From positions 3,357,001-3,421,000 of the forward strand of contig NZ_CP036533.1 of assembly GCF_024585265.1 (NCBI RefSeq): a DNA stretch of 64,000 nt, read 5' to 3'. Made by a program: the position numbers and the translations under genes. Source of the DNA: Bradyrhizobium sp. WBAH42. Its GTDB lineage: Bacteria; Pseudomonadota; Alphaproteobacteria; Rhizobiales; Xanthobacteraceae. Shown here piece by piece: positions 40,526-49,819 of the stretch (position 1 is the stretch's first letter; each line of letters starts with the position of its first letter). The notes beneath the pieces are model-generated. The model was not told the DNA's origin, made no database searches, and was given only the letters and a program-made list of their open reading frames with translations.

Positions 40526-41551
40526 ATGCGCAAGCTGCTTGCCGCGGTCGCCGCCGCGGCTGTTCTCTTCGCTGCTCTCTCGGCTCCTCTCTTGGCTCCC
40601 GCCATCGCTCAAGCCCAGGGCCCGATCGTCATCAAGTTCAGCCACGTCGTCGCCAACGACACGCCGAAAGGGAAGGGCGCGCTGAAGTTCAAGGAGCTCG
40701 CCGAAAAATACACCGACGGCAAGGTCAAGGTCGAAGTCTATCCGAACTCCACGCTCTACAAGGACAAGGAGGAGATCGAGGCGCTCCAACTCGGCTCGGT
40801 GCACATGCTCGCGCCCTCGACCGCGAAATTCGCGCCGCTCGGCATCAAGGAATTCGAGGCGCTCGACCTGCCCTGGCTATTCAAGGACGACGTGACCTAT
40901 TCCAACGCGATGAAGGGCACGATCGGCAAGTGGCTGTTCCAGAAGCTCGAGGCCAAGGGCATTATCGGCCTCGCTTATTGGGACAACGGCTTCCACATGC
41001 TCTCCGCCAACCGCCCCTTGCTGAAGCCGACTGATTTCCAGGGGCTTAAATTCCGCATCTCCGGATCGAAGGTCGCAGACCAATATCTCCGTATCATGGG
41101 CTCGATCCCGCAGATCATGGCGTTCTCGGAAGTCTACCAGGCGCTGCAGACCGGGGTGGTCGACGGCTGCGAGAACACGGCGTCGAACTATCTGACGCAG
41201 AAGTTCTATGAGGTGCAGAAGGACATCACCGTGTCCTATCACGCGCATCTGCAATATGCCGTCATCGTCAACTCGAAATTCTGGTCCGGCCTGCCGCCCG
41301 ATATCCGCGCGCAGCTCGACAAGGCGATGGCGGAGGCGACCGACTACACCAACTCGATCGCGCGCCAGGAGAACGAGGATGCGCTGGCCGAGATCAAGAA
41401 GACGGGCAAGACCAACCTGCATTATCTCACCGAAGCCGACCGCAAGGCCTGGCAGGAGGCGATGCAGCCGACTTATAAATGGGCCAAGGGGCGCGTCGGG
41501 CAGGAGGTGCTCGATCTCCTCGCCAAGGAACTCGACGTCAAGATGAACTGA
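40526..41551 (+). CDS. TRAP transporter solute-binding protein (DctP type)
   Basis: A 341-residue periplasmic protein with a signal peptide (MRKLLAAVAAAAVLF... AQAQ). DctP features are IKFSHVVANDTPKG, NSTLYKDKEEIEALQLG and FRISGSKVADQYLR with the carboxylate-binding Arg, followed by EVYQALQTGVVDGCEN. The ligand is probably a C4-dicarboxylate or another organic acid. GGGAGG precedes ATG 40526. A stem-loop separates it from the fused permease gene, as is common for over-produced binding proteins. Confidence 0.92.
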   Translation: MRKLLAAVAAAAVLFAALSAPLLAPAIAQAQGPIVIKFSHVVANDTPKGKGALKFKELAEKYTDGKVKVEVYPNSTLYKDKEEIEALQLGSVHMLAPSTAKFAPLGIKEFEALDLPWLFKDDVTYSNAMKGTIGKWLFQKLEAKGIIGLAYWDNGFHMLSANRPLLKPTDFQGLKFRISGSKVADQYLRIMGSIPQIMAFSEVYQALQTGVVDGCENTASNYLTQKFYEVQKDITVSYHAHLQYAVIVNSKFWSGLPPDIRAQLDKAMAEATDYTNSIARQENEDALAEIKKTGKTNLHYLTEADRKAWQEAMQPTYKWAKGRVGQEVLDLLAKELDVKMN

Positions 41552-41578
41552 CGGGCTGCGGCCCAACAAGAACACTAC

Positions 41579-41612
41579 CAACGGTCGGGGGTGATCGCGC
41601 TCCCGGCCGTTG
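41579..41612 (+). terminator. Intra-operon stem-loop between TRAP binding protein and permease
   Basis: CAACGGTCGGGGG and CTCCCGGCCGTTG pair along 13 bp with two G-T pairs around an 8-nt loop. There is no T tract, so it more likely protects the upstream mRNA or attenuates the permease gene than fully ends transcription. Confidence 0.55.
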
Positions 41613-41643
41613 CGCTTGAACGATCCAATCCAGGGGGACCAAG

Positions 41644-43677
41644 TTGCTGCGTGTGCTGAATCGTTTTCTCGACCATCTCGAGGAATGGCTGATCGCGACG
41701 ATGATCGCGGCTGCGACGTCGCTCATCTTCGTCGCCGTGCTGCACCGTTACGGCGCCGGGCTGTCGATCGACATCGCCAAATGGGCGGAAGCCCGCCACC
41801 TGGCCTTCCTCGCCGTGCCCGCGCGCGCCGCGTTCACCTGGCTTGCCTCGCTCGACCTGTCCTGGGCGCAGGAGCTCTGCATCTACATGTTCATCTGGAT
41901 GGCGAAGTTCGGCGCCGCCTACGGCGTCCGGACCGGCATCCATGTCGGGGTCGACGTGCTGGTCAACATCCTGCCCGGCGGCTCGCGCCGGCGCGTCATC
42001 ACCTTCGGCCTCCTGTGCGGAGCGTTGTTCACCGCCATCGTCGCCTATTTCGGCGCCGCGTTCGTCAGCCAGATGTGGCAGACCGGCCAGCAGTCCAACG
42101 ATTTGGAAGCGCCGATGTGGATGGTGTATCTCACCATCCCGCTCGGCTCCGGCCTGATGTGCTTCCGCTTCCTGCAGGTCGCCTGGTCGTTCCACCGCAC
42201 CGGCGAGTTGCCGCATCACGACATGGCGGGCGTCGAGGGTGTCGAGGCGGATCCGGTGCATCCGGCGCCGGTCACGCCCACCCAGGTCGTGCGGGACGAG
42301 CGCAGCCCGCTCGGCTGGATCCTGATGCTGCTGCCGGTGCTGATCGTCGCCCTGTGCTTCGCGCATGCGGCCCACGTCATCACCCTGCCGCAGGGCCTGC
42401 GCGTCCTCATCGTGTTCGCGCTGCTGCTCTCGTTGATGCTCACGGGCATGCCGATCTCGATCGCGCTCGGTCTGACCGTGCTCAGCTTCATGTTCACGCT
42501 GACCGACGTGCGAACCGAATCGGTGGCGCTGAAGCTGTTCACGGGCATCGAGAATTTCGAGATCATGGCGATCCCGTTCTTCATCCTCGCCGGCAACTTC
42601 CTGACCCATGGCGGCGTGGCGCGGCGGATGATCACCTTCGCAACGTCGCTGGTCGGCCATTGGTACGGCGGCCTCGCGCTGTCGGGTGTGGTCGCCTGCG
42701 CGCTGTTCGCCGCGATCTCCGGCTCCTCGCCGGCGACGGTCGTCGCCATCGGCTCGGTGATCCTGCCCGCCATGGTCGTGCAAGGCTTTCCGAAGCGGTT
42801 CGGCGCGGGCGTGATCACGACGTCGGGCTCGCTCGGCATTCTGATTCCGCCGTCGATCCCGATGGTGCTCTACGCCGTCTCCACCAACAGCTCGGTCGGC
42901 AAGCTGTTCATCGCCGGCATCGTGCCGGGGCTTGCGCTCGCCACGCTGCTCGGGATGACGACGTTCTATCGCGCCTGGCGCAACGACTATCCGCGGATGC
43001 CGAAGGCCACCTTCGTCGAGCGACTCGATGCGTTCCGCAAGTCGATCTGGGGCATCCTCCTGATCGTGATCGTGATCGGCGGCATCTACAGCGGCCTGTT
43101 CACGCCGACTGAAGCTGCCGCCGTCAGCGCGGTCTACGCCTTCATCGTCGCGGTGTTCATCTACAAGGATCTGAAGCTGCGCGACGTGCCGCGCGTGCTG
43201 CTGTCGTCGGCGAACCTCTCGGCGATGCTGCTCTACATCATCACCAACGCCGTGCTGTTCTCGTTCCTGATGACCTACGAGAACGTCCCGCAGGCGCTGG
43301 CGCAATGGATGATCGACCAAGGCCTGGGGTGGATCGGCTTCCTGCTGCTCGTCAACCTGCTGCTGCTGCTCGCGGGCAACGTGATGGAGCCGTCCTCGAT
43401 CATCCTGATCATGGCGCCGATCCTGTTTCCGGTCGCGGTCAAGCTCGGCATCGATCCGATTCACTTCGGCATCCTGATGACGGTCAACATGGAGGTCGGT
43501 CTCTGCCATCCGCCCGTCGGCCTCAATCTCTACGTCGCCTCGGGCATCGCCAAGATGGGGATCACCGAGCTCACGGTCGCAGTGTGGCCGTGGCTGCTGA
43601 CGATGCTGGGCTTCCTCGTGGTGGTGACCTATTGGCCCGGCCTGTCGCTGTGGCTGCCGCGGCTATTGGGGATGTAG
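41644..43677 (+). CDS. TRAP transporter fused permease (DctQ-DctM)
   Basis: A 677-residue protein. The N-terminal ~190 residues form the four-helix small subunit (AQELCIYMFIWMAKFGAAYG). A ~35-residue hydrophilic linker leads into the large 12-helix DctM permease (~225-677; GSLGILIPPSIPMVLYA; MEVGLCHPPVGLNLYVASG). It imports an organic acid bound by the preceding DctP using a cation gradient. The start appears to be a TTG with GGGGGA upstream. A palindromic repeat follows. Confidence 0.9.
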   Translation: MLRVLNRFLDHLEEWLIATMIAAATSLIFVAVLHRYGAGLSIDIAKWAEARHLAFLAVPARAAFTWLASLDLSWAQELCIYMFIWMAKFGAAYGVRTGIHVGVDVLVNILPGGSRRRVITFGLLCGALFTAIVAYFGAAFVSQMWQTGQQSNDLEAPMWMVYLTIPLGSGLMCFRFLQVAWSFHRTGELPHHDMAGVEGVEADPVHPAPVTPTQVVRDERSPLGWILMLLPVLIVALCFAHAAHVITLPQGLRVLIVFALLLSLMLTGMPISIALGLTVLSFMFTLTDVRTESVALKLFTGIENFEIMAIPFFILAGNFLTHGGVARRMITFATSLVGHWYGGLALSGVVACALFAAISGSSPATVVAIGSVILPAMVVQGFPKRFGAGVITTSGSLGILIPPSIPMVLYAVSTNSSVGKLFIAGIVPGLALATLLGMTTFYRAWRNDYPRMPKATFVERLDAFRKSIWGILLIVIVIGGIYSGLFTPTEAAAVSAVYAFIVAVFIYKDLKLRDVPRVLLSSANLSAMLLYIITNAVLFSFLMTYENVPQALAQWMIDQGLGWIGFLLLVNLLLLLAGNVMEPSSIILIMAPILFPVAVKLGIDPIHFGILMTVNMEVGLCHPPVGLNLYVASGIAKMGITELTVAVWPWLLTMLGFLVVVTYWPGLSLWLPRLLGM

Positions 43678-43737
43678 CGAGGCGAGCGATAGGGCGCTCG
43701 TGCCCCGTTCTTTCTGTCATCTCTCTCCGCACACTCG

Positions 43738-43858
43738 CTGTCATCGCCCGGCGGCGAAGACCGGGCGATCCAGTATCCCACAGACGGTCGTGATGGAGCC
43801 GAGATGCCGCGGCGTACTGTATGCCCCGGTCGAGCCGGGGCATGACAGTGTGCCTCGA
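43738..43858. repeat. Composite palindromic repeat
   Basis: It contains CGCCCGG/CCGGGCG and TGCCCCGG/CCGGGGCA inverted pairs around a CAGTATCCCACAGACGGT core. This is another intergenic element common in Bradyrhizobium. It separates the convergent TRAP permease and glycosyltransferase genes. Confidence 0.6.
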
Positions 43859-43872
43859 GGTGAGAGCAGCCC

Positions 43873-44943
43873 CTACTCCGCGCTGCTCACCAGCTTGATC
43901 CGCGGCGCCTTGGCCTCGGTCAGGCTGCGATAGGCGGCGAGATAGTCGAGGGCCATGCGCCGCGCGGTGAAGCGCGTCTCGAACTGCTTGCGGATCGCGG
44001 TGCGGTCGAGCTGCGAAAGCCGGTTCACCACGCCTGCGGCGCTGATGACATCCTCGACGATGAAGCCGGTGAGGCCCTCGTCGATGATCTCCGGCACCGA
44101 GCCGCGGTTGAAGGCGACGACGGGTGTTCCGCACGCCATGGCTTCGATCATGACGAGGCCGAACGGCTCCGGCCAGTCGATTGGCAGCAAGAGGCCGAGC
44201 GCGCCGCTCAGGAAATCCGATTTCTCGTGATCGCTGATCTCGCCGATGAACTCCACCAGCGGATTGTTCTCGATCATCGGCCGGATCAGCTCGTCGTAAT
44301 AATCCTGGTCGGCACGATCGACCTTGGCCGCGATCTTGAGCGGAATGCCGCAATGGGTCGCGATCTTGATGGCGCGGTCGACGCCCTTCTCGGGTGCGAT
44401 GCGGCCGAGCACGGCGAGATATTCCTGTTTCGCCGGCTTCGGCGTCAGCAGCTTCTCCGGCAGGCCATGGTGGATCGTCGTCACCCAGTTCGCCTGCGGC
44501 ACCGGCCGCCGCTGCGCGTTGGAGATCGATATGACCGGCATCTTGGAGAAGGTGTTGAAGACCGGCTGATGCTCGGGAAGATCGAGCCGGCCGTGCAGCG
44601 TGGTCACGAACGGGGTCGGCTGGCGGTGGAACAACGACCAGGGATAATAGTCGAGGTGAAAGTGGAGGAAGTCGAATTCCTCGTCGTCACATTTCTGCCG
44701 CACCCGCTCCAGCAGCACCATGTGCAGCGCATTGGGATCGCGCACGGAACCGTCGAGCCGTAGCGCCCGCGGCCATAATGCATCGAGCTTGGCAGATGTC
44801 TGCGAGTCGCCACTGGCGAAAAGCGTCACGTCATGTCCCAGGGCCACCAGCTCTTCCGTCAACCAATGCACCACCCGCTCGGTGCCGCCATACAGCTTGG
44901 GTGGAACAGCCTCCGTCAACGGAGCTACCTGCGCGATGCGCAT
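43873..44943 (-). CDS. Glycosyltransferase family 4 protein
   Basis: A 356-residue GT-B fold enzyme. The N-terminus has PPKLYGGTERVVHWLTEEL (donor/acceptor glycine loop). The C-terminal domain shows VLGRIAPEKGVDRAIKIA and PEPFGLVMIEAMACGTPVVAF with the EX7E motif that holds the nucleotide sugar. The product is unknown, possibly a glucan or surface polysaccharide. The start at 44943 has GGAG upstream, and the longer in-frame extension lacks homology-like features. It is divergent from an ABC exporter and near a glycogen-debranching gene. The 275-bp gap to the exporter shows no clear gene. Confidence 0.88.
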   Translation of the reverse strand: MRIAQVAPLTEAVPPKLYGGTERVVHWLTEELVALGHDVTLFASGDSQTSAKLDALWPRALRLDGSVRDPNALHMVLLERVRQKCDDEEFDFLHFHLDYYPWSLFHRQPTPFVTTLHGRLDLPEHQPVFNTFSKMPVISISNAQRRPVPQANWVTTIHHGLPEKLLTPKPAKQEYLAVLGRIAPEKGVDRAIKIATHCGIPLKIAAKVDRADQDYYDELIRPMIENNPLVEFIGEISDHEKSDFLSGALGLLLPIDWPEPFGLVMIEAMACGTPVVAFNRGSVPEIIDEGLTGFIVEDVISAAGVVNRLSQLDRTAIRKQFETRFTARRMALDYLAAYRSLTEAKAPRIKLVSSAE

Positions 44944-45218
44944 CTCACCATCTCCTCTGCGATCATGAATGTTGAAACCCCCACCTTTTACGGCACCGGC
45001 AATGCCAGACGAGGGAACGTTCCCGCACCTGCGAAGTTCCTTCTCCCAAACGTTACATATTCGACACGTCGGGGGACCGTCGCGATGCTGCCACCACATC
45101 TTCGCAGATCGTCCGCATCCGCATGTCGTGATGGCGTTGCCCGGGAACCGGGGCGAAGCGGTCGATGTTCACTCGACCAGTAACGAAACGAAAATCAGCA
45201 TAACGGGGCGATAGCCAT

Positions 45219-46982
45219 ATGGATCAGCTTTCTGGATACGCGCGCAGGCCATTTGCCTTTGTCTTGCGCTATCTCCGGCGTCGTCTCGCGTCGCATTTGG
45301 TGATCCTGGCCGCGGTCGTGGGGGCCGTTGCCTGCTCCGTAGGCACTCAATATGGCGTCAAGGCTTTGGTCGATGCCTTGTCCGCCGGGCCCTCGCATGG
45401 CGGCGGCGTATGGCTGGCATTCATTCTGCTCATGTCACTGATCGCCGCCGACAACTTCCTGTGGCGGATCGCGAGCTGGACGGCGAGCTTCACCTTTGTC
45501 CGGGTCACGGGTGATTTACGGCGCGACATCTTTCGTCATCTGACCGGGCACGCGCCGAGCTATTTCTCGGATCGCATGCCCGGCATGCTGACGAGCCGCA
45601 TCACGGCGACGTCGAACGCGGTGTTCACCGTCGAGAACATGTTCGTCTGGAATGTGTTGCCGCCGTGCATTGCCACAATTGCGGCAATCTTGCTGATTGG
45701 AACCGTCAGTCCCTATATGGCGCTCGGCTTGATCCTGATCGCCGGCGGCATGGTCGCCGCGATGTTTCGTCTCGCCGCCGCCGGCAAGCCGCTGCATGAC
45801 GATTTCGCCGACAAGGCCGCGGTGGTCGACGGCGAGATGATCGACGTTATCAGCAACATGCCGCTGGTGCGCGCCTTCTGCGGCATCAGCCACGAGCATG
45901 AGCGGTTCGACGCGACGGTGAACCAGGAGCTGACCGCGCGAAGCCGCAGCCTGCGCTATCTGGAGAAGCTGCGGCTGCTGCATGCCGCCATCACCGTGCT
46001 ATTGACCATTGCGCTGATGGCCTGGGCCATCTCGCTCTGGCAGAAGGGCGAAGCGACGACCGGCGACGTCGTGCTGGTCTGTACCCTTGGCATCTCCATC
46101 CTGAGCGCCACGCGCGATCTCGCGGTGGCGCTGGTCGACGTCACCCAGCACGTCGCGCGTCTGACCGAGGCGATCGCCACGCTGCTGGTGCCGCACGGGC
46201 TCCGCGACCATCCCGAGGCCGAGCCCCTGGTGAAGAGCGGCGCGGCCATCGCGTACAACAACGTCACCTTCGGCTATCCCGGCGGCGACAAGATCTTCGA
46301 GCGCTTCAGCCTGCGCCTGCAGCCCGGCCAGCGCGTCGGACTGGTCGGCCAGTCCGGTGGCGGCAAGTCGACGCTGTTCACACTGCTGCAGCGCTTCTAC
46401 GACGTCGATGAGGGCAACATCACCATCGACGGCCAGGACATCGCGAAGGTGACGCAGCTGAGCCTGCGCGAGGCGATTTCCGTCGTGCCGCAGGACATTT
46501 CCCTGTTTCATCGGTCGATCCGCGAGAACATCCGCTACGGCCGGCCGAACGCGACCGACGACGAGGTGCTGCGCGCGGCGATCGCGGCGCGCTGCGACTT
46601 CGTCGAGAGCCTGCCCGAGGGTCTCGACACCATGGTGGGCGACCGCGGCGTCAAGATGTCGGGCGGCCAGCGCCAGCGCATCGCCATCGCGCGCGCCTTC
46701 CTGAAGGATGCGCCGATCCTGCTGCTGGACGAGGCGACCGCCGCGCTCGACAGCGAATCCGAGGAGGCGATCCGCGAGGCGCTGTCGCGCCTGATGCGCG
46801 GCCGCACCGTGATCGCGATCGCCCATCGACTCGCGACGCTGCGCAATTTCGACCGTGTGGTGGTGCTGAGGAATGGTAAGATCATCGAGGACGGCTCGCC
46901 CGAGCGTCTGATGCAGGGTCACGGGCCGTATCGTGAGCTGGTCACGCAGGAAATGAGCCGGCTCGCGCAAGCTGCCGCGTAA
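45219..46982 (+). CDS. ABC transporter, fused membrane and ATPase exporter
   Basis: A 587-residue half-transporter. Six helices occupy residues ~25-320. The nucleotide-binding domain follows, with Walker A GQSGGGKST (~390), signature MSGGQRQRIAIARAF (~485) and Walker B ILLLDEAT. It works as a homodimer in the inner membrane. It may export a lipid, peptide or glycan; the neighbouring glycosyltransferase and debranching enzyme suggest a carbohydrate link (inference). Confidence 0.88.
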   Translation: MDQLSGYARRPFAFVLRYLRRRLASHLVILAAVVGAVACSVGTQYGVKALVDALSAGPSHGGGVWLAFILLMSLIAADNFLWRIASWTASFTFVRVTGDLRRDIFRHLTGHAPSYFSDRMPGMLTSRITATSNAVFTVENMFVWNVLPPCIATIAAILLIGTVSPYMALGLILIAGGMVAAMFRLAAAGKPLHDDFADKAAVVDGEMIDVISNMPLVRAFCGISHEHERFDATVNQELTARSRSLRYLEKLRLLHAAITVLLTIALMAWAISLWQKGEATTGDVVLVCTLGISILSATRDLAVALVDVTQHVARLTEAIATLLVPHGLRDHPEAEPLVKSGAAIAYNNVTFGYPGGDKIFERFSLRLQPGQRVGLVGQSGGGKSTLFTLLQRFYDVDEGNITIDGQDIAKVTQLSLREAISVVPQDISLFHRSIRENIRYGRPNATDDEVLRAAIAARCDFVESLPEGLDTMVGDRGVKMSGGQRQRIAIARAFLKDAPILLLDEATAALDSESEEAIREALSRLMRGRTVIAIAHRLATLRNFDRVVVLRNGKIIEDGSPERLMQGHGPYRELVTQEMSRLAQAAA

Positions 46983-47039
46983 CCAACAGTCGCGTTCTCG
47001 TGTCGGTCGCGTTTCGAAACAAGCGCAGGGGAGCAGCTC

Positions 47040-49244
47040 ATGTCGGCCGAAGCCGTAACCAAGTTCGTCTCCGTGACGCGGACCCCGGAACAGGTCGCGG
47101 AACAGCCCTTCTACATTCCGATGACCGGGCCCTCGGCCCGGCCGCGGCGTTCGCTCAAGCACGACGACACGTTCATCGTGCTCGACAGCCACGGCGACAT
47201 CGGCGCGTCCGCCGGCGGGCCAGACGGGCTGTTCCATCACGACACGCGCTACCTCGCGCGGCTCGAGCTGGTGCTCGACGATCTCCAGCCATTGCTGCTC
47301 GGCTCCAATCTGCGCGACGACAATTCGGCGTTGACCGTCGACCTCACCAATCCGGACATCTATCGGCAGGGCAACCTCGTTCTGCAAAAGGACCTCTTGC
47401 ACGTCGTACGCACGATCTTCCTGTGGCGCGGCACCGCCTACCAACGCATCGGGGTGCAGAACCACGGCGACCGGCGCACCAGCTTCAACCTGACGCTGCT
47501 GTTCGGCAACGACTTCGCCGATCTGTTCGAAGTCCGCGGCGAGCGGCGACCGCGCCGCGGGATCGGAACGAGCCGGCTGCTCGGGCCGACCGACGTGCTG
47601 TTCGAATATCGCGGTCTCGACGACACCGAGCGGACCACCGGGCTGCATTTCGATCCGCGTCCGACGCGGCTCTCGGTCGATGCCGCAACCTGGGAGCTCG
47701 ACCTGGAGCCGCACCAAGCCAAATCGCTGTTCGTCGCCGTATCCTGCAACCGGCCGGTGACGGAAAAGCCGGTGCGGTTCTTCCCGGGTCTGCTGGCGCA
47801 CCGCCGCGAGATGCGGCTTCAGACGGCCGGGGCCGCCAGCATCGAGACCTCCAACAACATCTTCAACGAGGTGCTGTGCCAGGCCATGGCCGACCTCAAC
47901 ATGCTGATGACCGAGACGCCGCAGGGCCGTTATCCCTATGCCGGCATTCCCTGGTACTCGACGACGTTCGGGCGCGACGGCCTCATCACCGCGCTGCAGA
48001 TGCTCTGGGTCGATCCGCGCATTGCCAAGGGCGTCCTGCGCCGACTCGCGCATTTCCAGGCCACGGCCGTCGATCCGCTCGCCGACGCCGCGCCCGGGAA
48101 GATCCTGCACGAGATGCGCGGCGGCGAGATGGCCGCGCTCGGAGAGGTGCCGTTCGCGCATTATTACGGCAGCGTCGATTCGACCGCGCTGTTCGTGCTG
48201 CTCGCAGGCAGCTATTTCGAGCGCACCGGCGACGAGGCCACGTTGATCGAACTGTGGCCCGCGATCGAGGCGGGGCTGGCCTGGATCGACGGTCCGGGCG
48301 ATCCCGACCAGGACGGCTTCGTCGAATACCAGCGCGCGACCGAGAAGGGGCTGGCGAACCAGGGCTGGAAGGATTCCTACGATGCGATCTTCCATGCCGA
48401 CGGCCAGCTTGCCGAGGGCAATATCGCGCTTGCGGAGGTGCAGGGCTACGTCTTTGCCGCCAAGCAGCTCGCCGCGCGTTGCGCGCTGCGGCTCGGCAAG
48501 CCGGACCGCATGCGCAAGCTCGAGGCCGAAGCCAGGGCGCTCGCCGAGCGCTTCGAGCAGGCGTTCTGGTGCGAGGAGCTCGGCACTTATGCGCTCGCGC
48601 TCGACGGCAAGAAGCGGCCCTGCACGGTCAGGACCTCGAATGCCGGGCAGGTCCTGTTCAGCGGCATGGTTCGCGAGGACCGCGCGCGTCTCGTCGCCGC
48701 CGATCTGATGCGGCCGCATTTCTTCTCGGGCTGGGGCATCCGCACCGTCGCGCAAGGCGAGGTGCGCTACAATCCGATGTCCTATCATGACGGATCGATC
48801 TGGCCGCACGACAATGCGTTGATCGCGCTGGGGCTGGCGCGCTACGGTCTCAAGCATACGGTGGCGCATGTCTTCAAGGGTCTGTTCGACGCCGCGACCT
48901 ACATGGACCTGCGGCGGTTGCCCGAATTGTTCTGCGGCTTCCGGCGCGAGAAACGGCGCGGGCCGACGCTCTATCCGGTCGCCTGCGCGCCGCAGGCCTG
49001 GGCCAGCGCGACGCCGTTCACGCTGCTGGAGGCGGCGCTGGGCCTCGAGTTCGACGTCGCGCGCGGCGAGATTCGTCTGCGCAATCCGCATCTGCCGGCG
49101 TTCCTCAACGAGGTGATCCTGCACGATCTGCGCCTCGGCGACTCCAGCGTGGACTTACGCGTCAGTCGTCACGGCGACGATGTGGCGCTGGAAGTGTTGC
49201 GCACGCGCGGTCAGATTCAGGTCTCGATCGTGCTGGCGCGCTAG
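47040..49244 (+). CDS. Amylo-alpha-1,6-glucosidase / glycogen-debranching-type enzyme
   Basis: A 734-residue protein with a beta-rich N-terminal debranching domain (~30-235, SHGDIGASAGGPDGLFHHDTRYLARLEL split across it). A C-terminal (alpha/alpha)6 barrel has landmarks GIPWYSTTFGRDGLITALQ, DGFVEYQRAT, WKDSYDAIFHADG and SIWPHDNALIALGLARYG, with the acidic catalytic residues expected of GH15/GH133-like enzymes. It hydrolyses branched or alpha-linked glucans. AGGGGAG precedes the ATG. It follows the ABC exporter by 57 bp and precedes a PRC-barrel gene by 18 bp. Confidence 0.85.
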   Translation: MSAEAVTKFVSVTRTPEQVAEQPFYIPMTGPSARPRRSLKHDDTFIVLDSHGDIGASAGGPDGLFHHDTRYLARLELVLDDLQPLLLGSNLRDDNSALTVDLTNPDIYRQGNLVLQKDLLHVVRTIFLWRGTAYQRIGVQNHGDRRTSFNLTLLFGNDFADLFEVRGERRPRRGIGTSRLLGPTDVLFEYRGLDDTERTTGLHFDPRPTRLSVDAATWELDLEPHQAKSLFVAVSCNRPVTEKPVRFFPGLLAHRREMRLQTAGAASIETSNNIFNEVLCQAMADLNMLMTETPQGRYPYAGIPWYSTTFGRDGLITALQMLWVDPRIAKGVLRRLAHFQATAVDPLADAAPGKILHEMRGGEMAALGEVPFAHYYGSVDSTALFVLLAGSYFERTGDEATLIELWPAIEAGLAWIDGPGDPDQDGFVEYQRATEKGLANQGWKDSYDAIFHADGQLAEGNIALAEVQGYVFAAKQLAARCALRLGKPDRMRKLEAEARALAERFEQAFWCEELGTYALALDGKKRPCTVRTSNAGQVLFSGMVREDRARLVAADLMRPHFFSGWGIRTVAQGEVRYNPMSYHDGSIWPHDNALIALGLARYGLKHTVAHVFKGLFDAATYMDLRRLPELFCGFRREKRRGPTLYPVACAPQAWASATPFTLLEAALGLEFDVARGEIRLRNPHLPAFLNEVILHDLRLGDSSVDLRVSRHGDDVALEVLRTRGQIQVSIVLAR

Positions 49245-49262
49245 CTGCGCAAGGAGGAGGTC

Positions 49263-49796
49263 ATGCGCGCGACCGGATGGTTGGTTCTAAGCGTGGCGAT
49301 CGTCGCGGGCTTGACGGTCGCCGTATCGCGCGCGGCGGAAGAGCCGGCCGCAGCGCCATCTTCACCTCCGACCGAAGCAAACGCACCGGCAACGGTACAA
49401 CCGCCGGCTTCCGTCGTGCCCGTCACGCCCAAGGACGCCGCGCCGCCGCCATCGGTGACCATCATCGGCGCGAGCGAGGCCCACGGTGTGCTCGGCCGCG
49501 ACGTTCGCAGCGCCGCCGGCGAGGACATGGGCCGCATCGTCGACGTCATCGTCGACCGCACCGGTCACGTCCGCGCTGCGGCGATCGATTTCGGCGGCTT
49601 CCTCGGCGTCGGCAGCCGCAAGATCGTCGTGGACTGGAACGCGCTGCGCTTCGGCAAGATCGCCAACAAGAAGGACAGCATCACCCTGGAATTGACCAAG
49701 GCGCAGGTCGCGGCCGCACCGGAATACAAGGAGGACACGCCGATCGTCGTGCTCGGCGCGTCCGGCAGCCTTCAGCCGCTGCAAGCGATTCAGTGA
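49263..49796 (+). CDS. Exported PRC-barrel domain protein
   Basis: A 177-residue protein. It has a signal peptide (cleavage near SRAAE), a Pro/Ala-rich linker to about residue 65 and a PRC-barrel with LGRDVRSAAGEDMGRIVDVIVDRTG and ALRFGKIANKKDSITLELTKAQV. PRC-barrels bind protein or RNA partners; the role of secreted forms is unknown. AAGGAGG precedes the ATG. It lies in a tight run between the debranching enzyme and an MFS transporter. Confidence 0.8.
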   Translation: MRATGWLVLSVAIVAGLTVAVSRAAEEPAAAPSSPPTEANAPATVQPPASVVPVTPKDAAPPPSVTIIGASEAHGVLGRDVRSAAGEDMGRIVDVIVDRTGHVRAAAIDFGGFLGVGSRKIVVDWNALRFGKIANKKDSITLELTKAQVAAAPEYKEDTPIVVLGASGSLQPLQAIQ

Positions 49797-49819
49797 GGTG
49801 CAGGGAGGGCTGACCGCCC

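Noticed and set aside
45999..49124. Open reading frame of over 1000 codons antisense to the ABC exporter and debranching enzyme genes
   Set aside because: It mirrors two genes with clear motifs. Its composition (His/Arg/Gln/Asp-rich) is typical of antisense frames in GC-rich codon-biased DNA.
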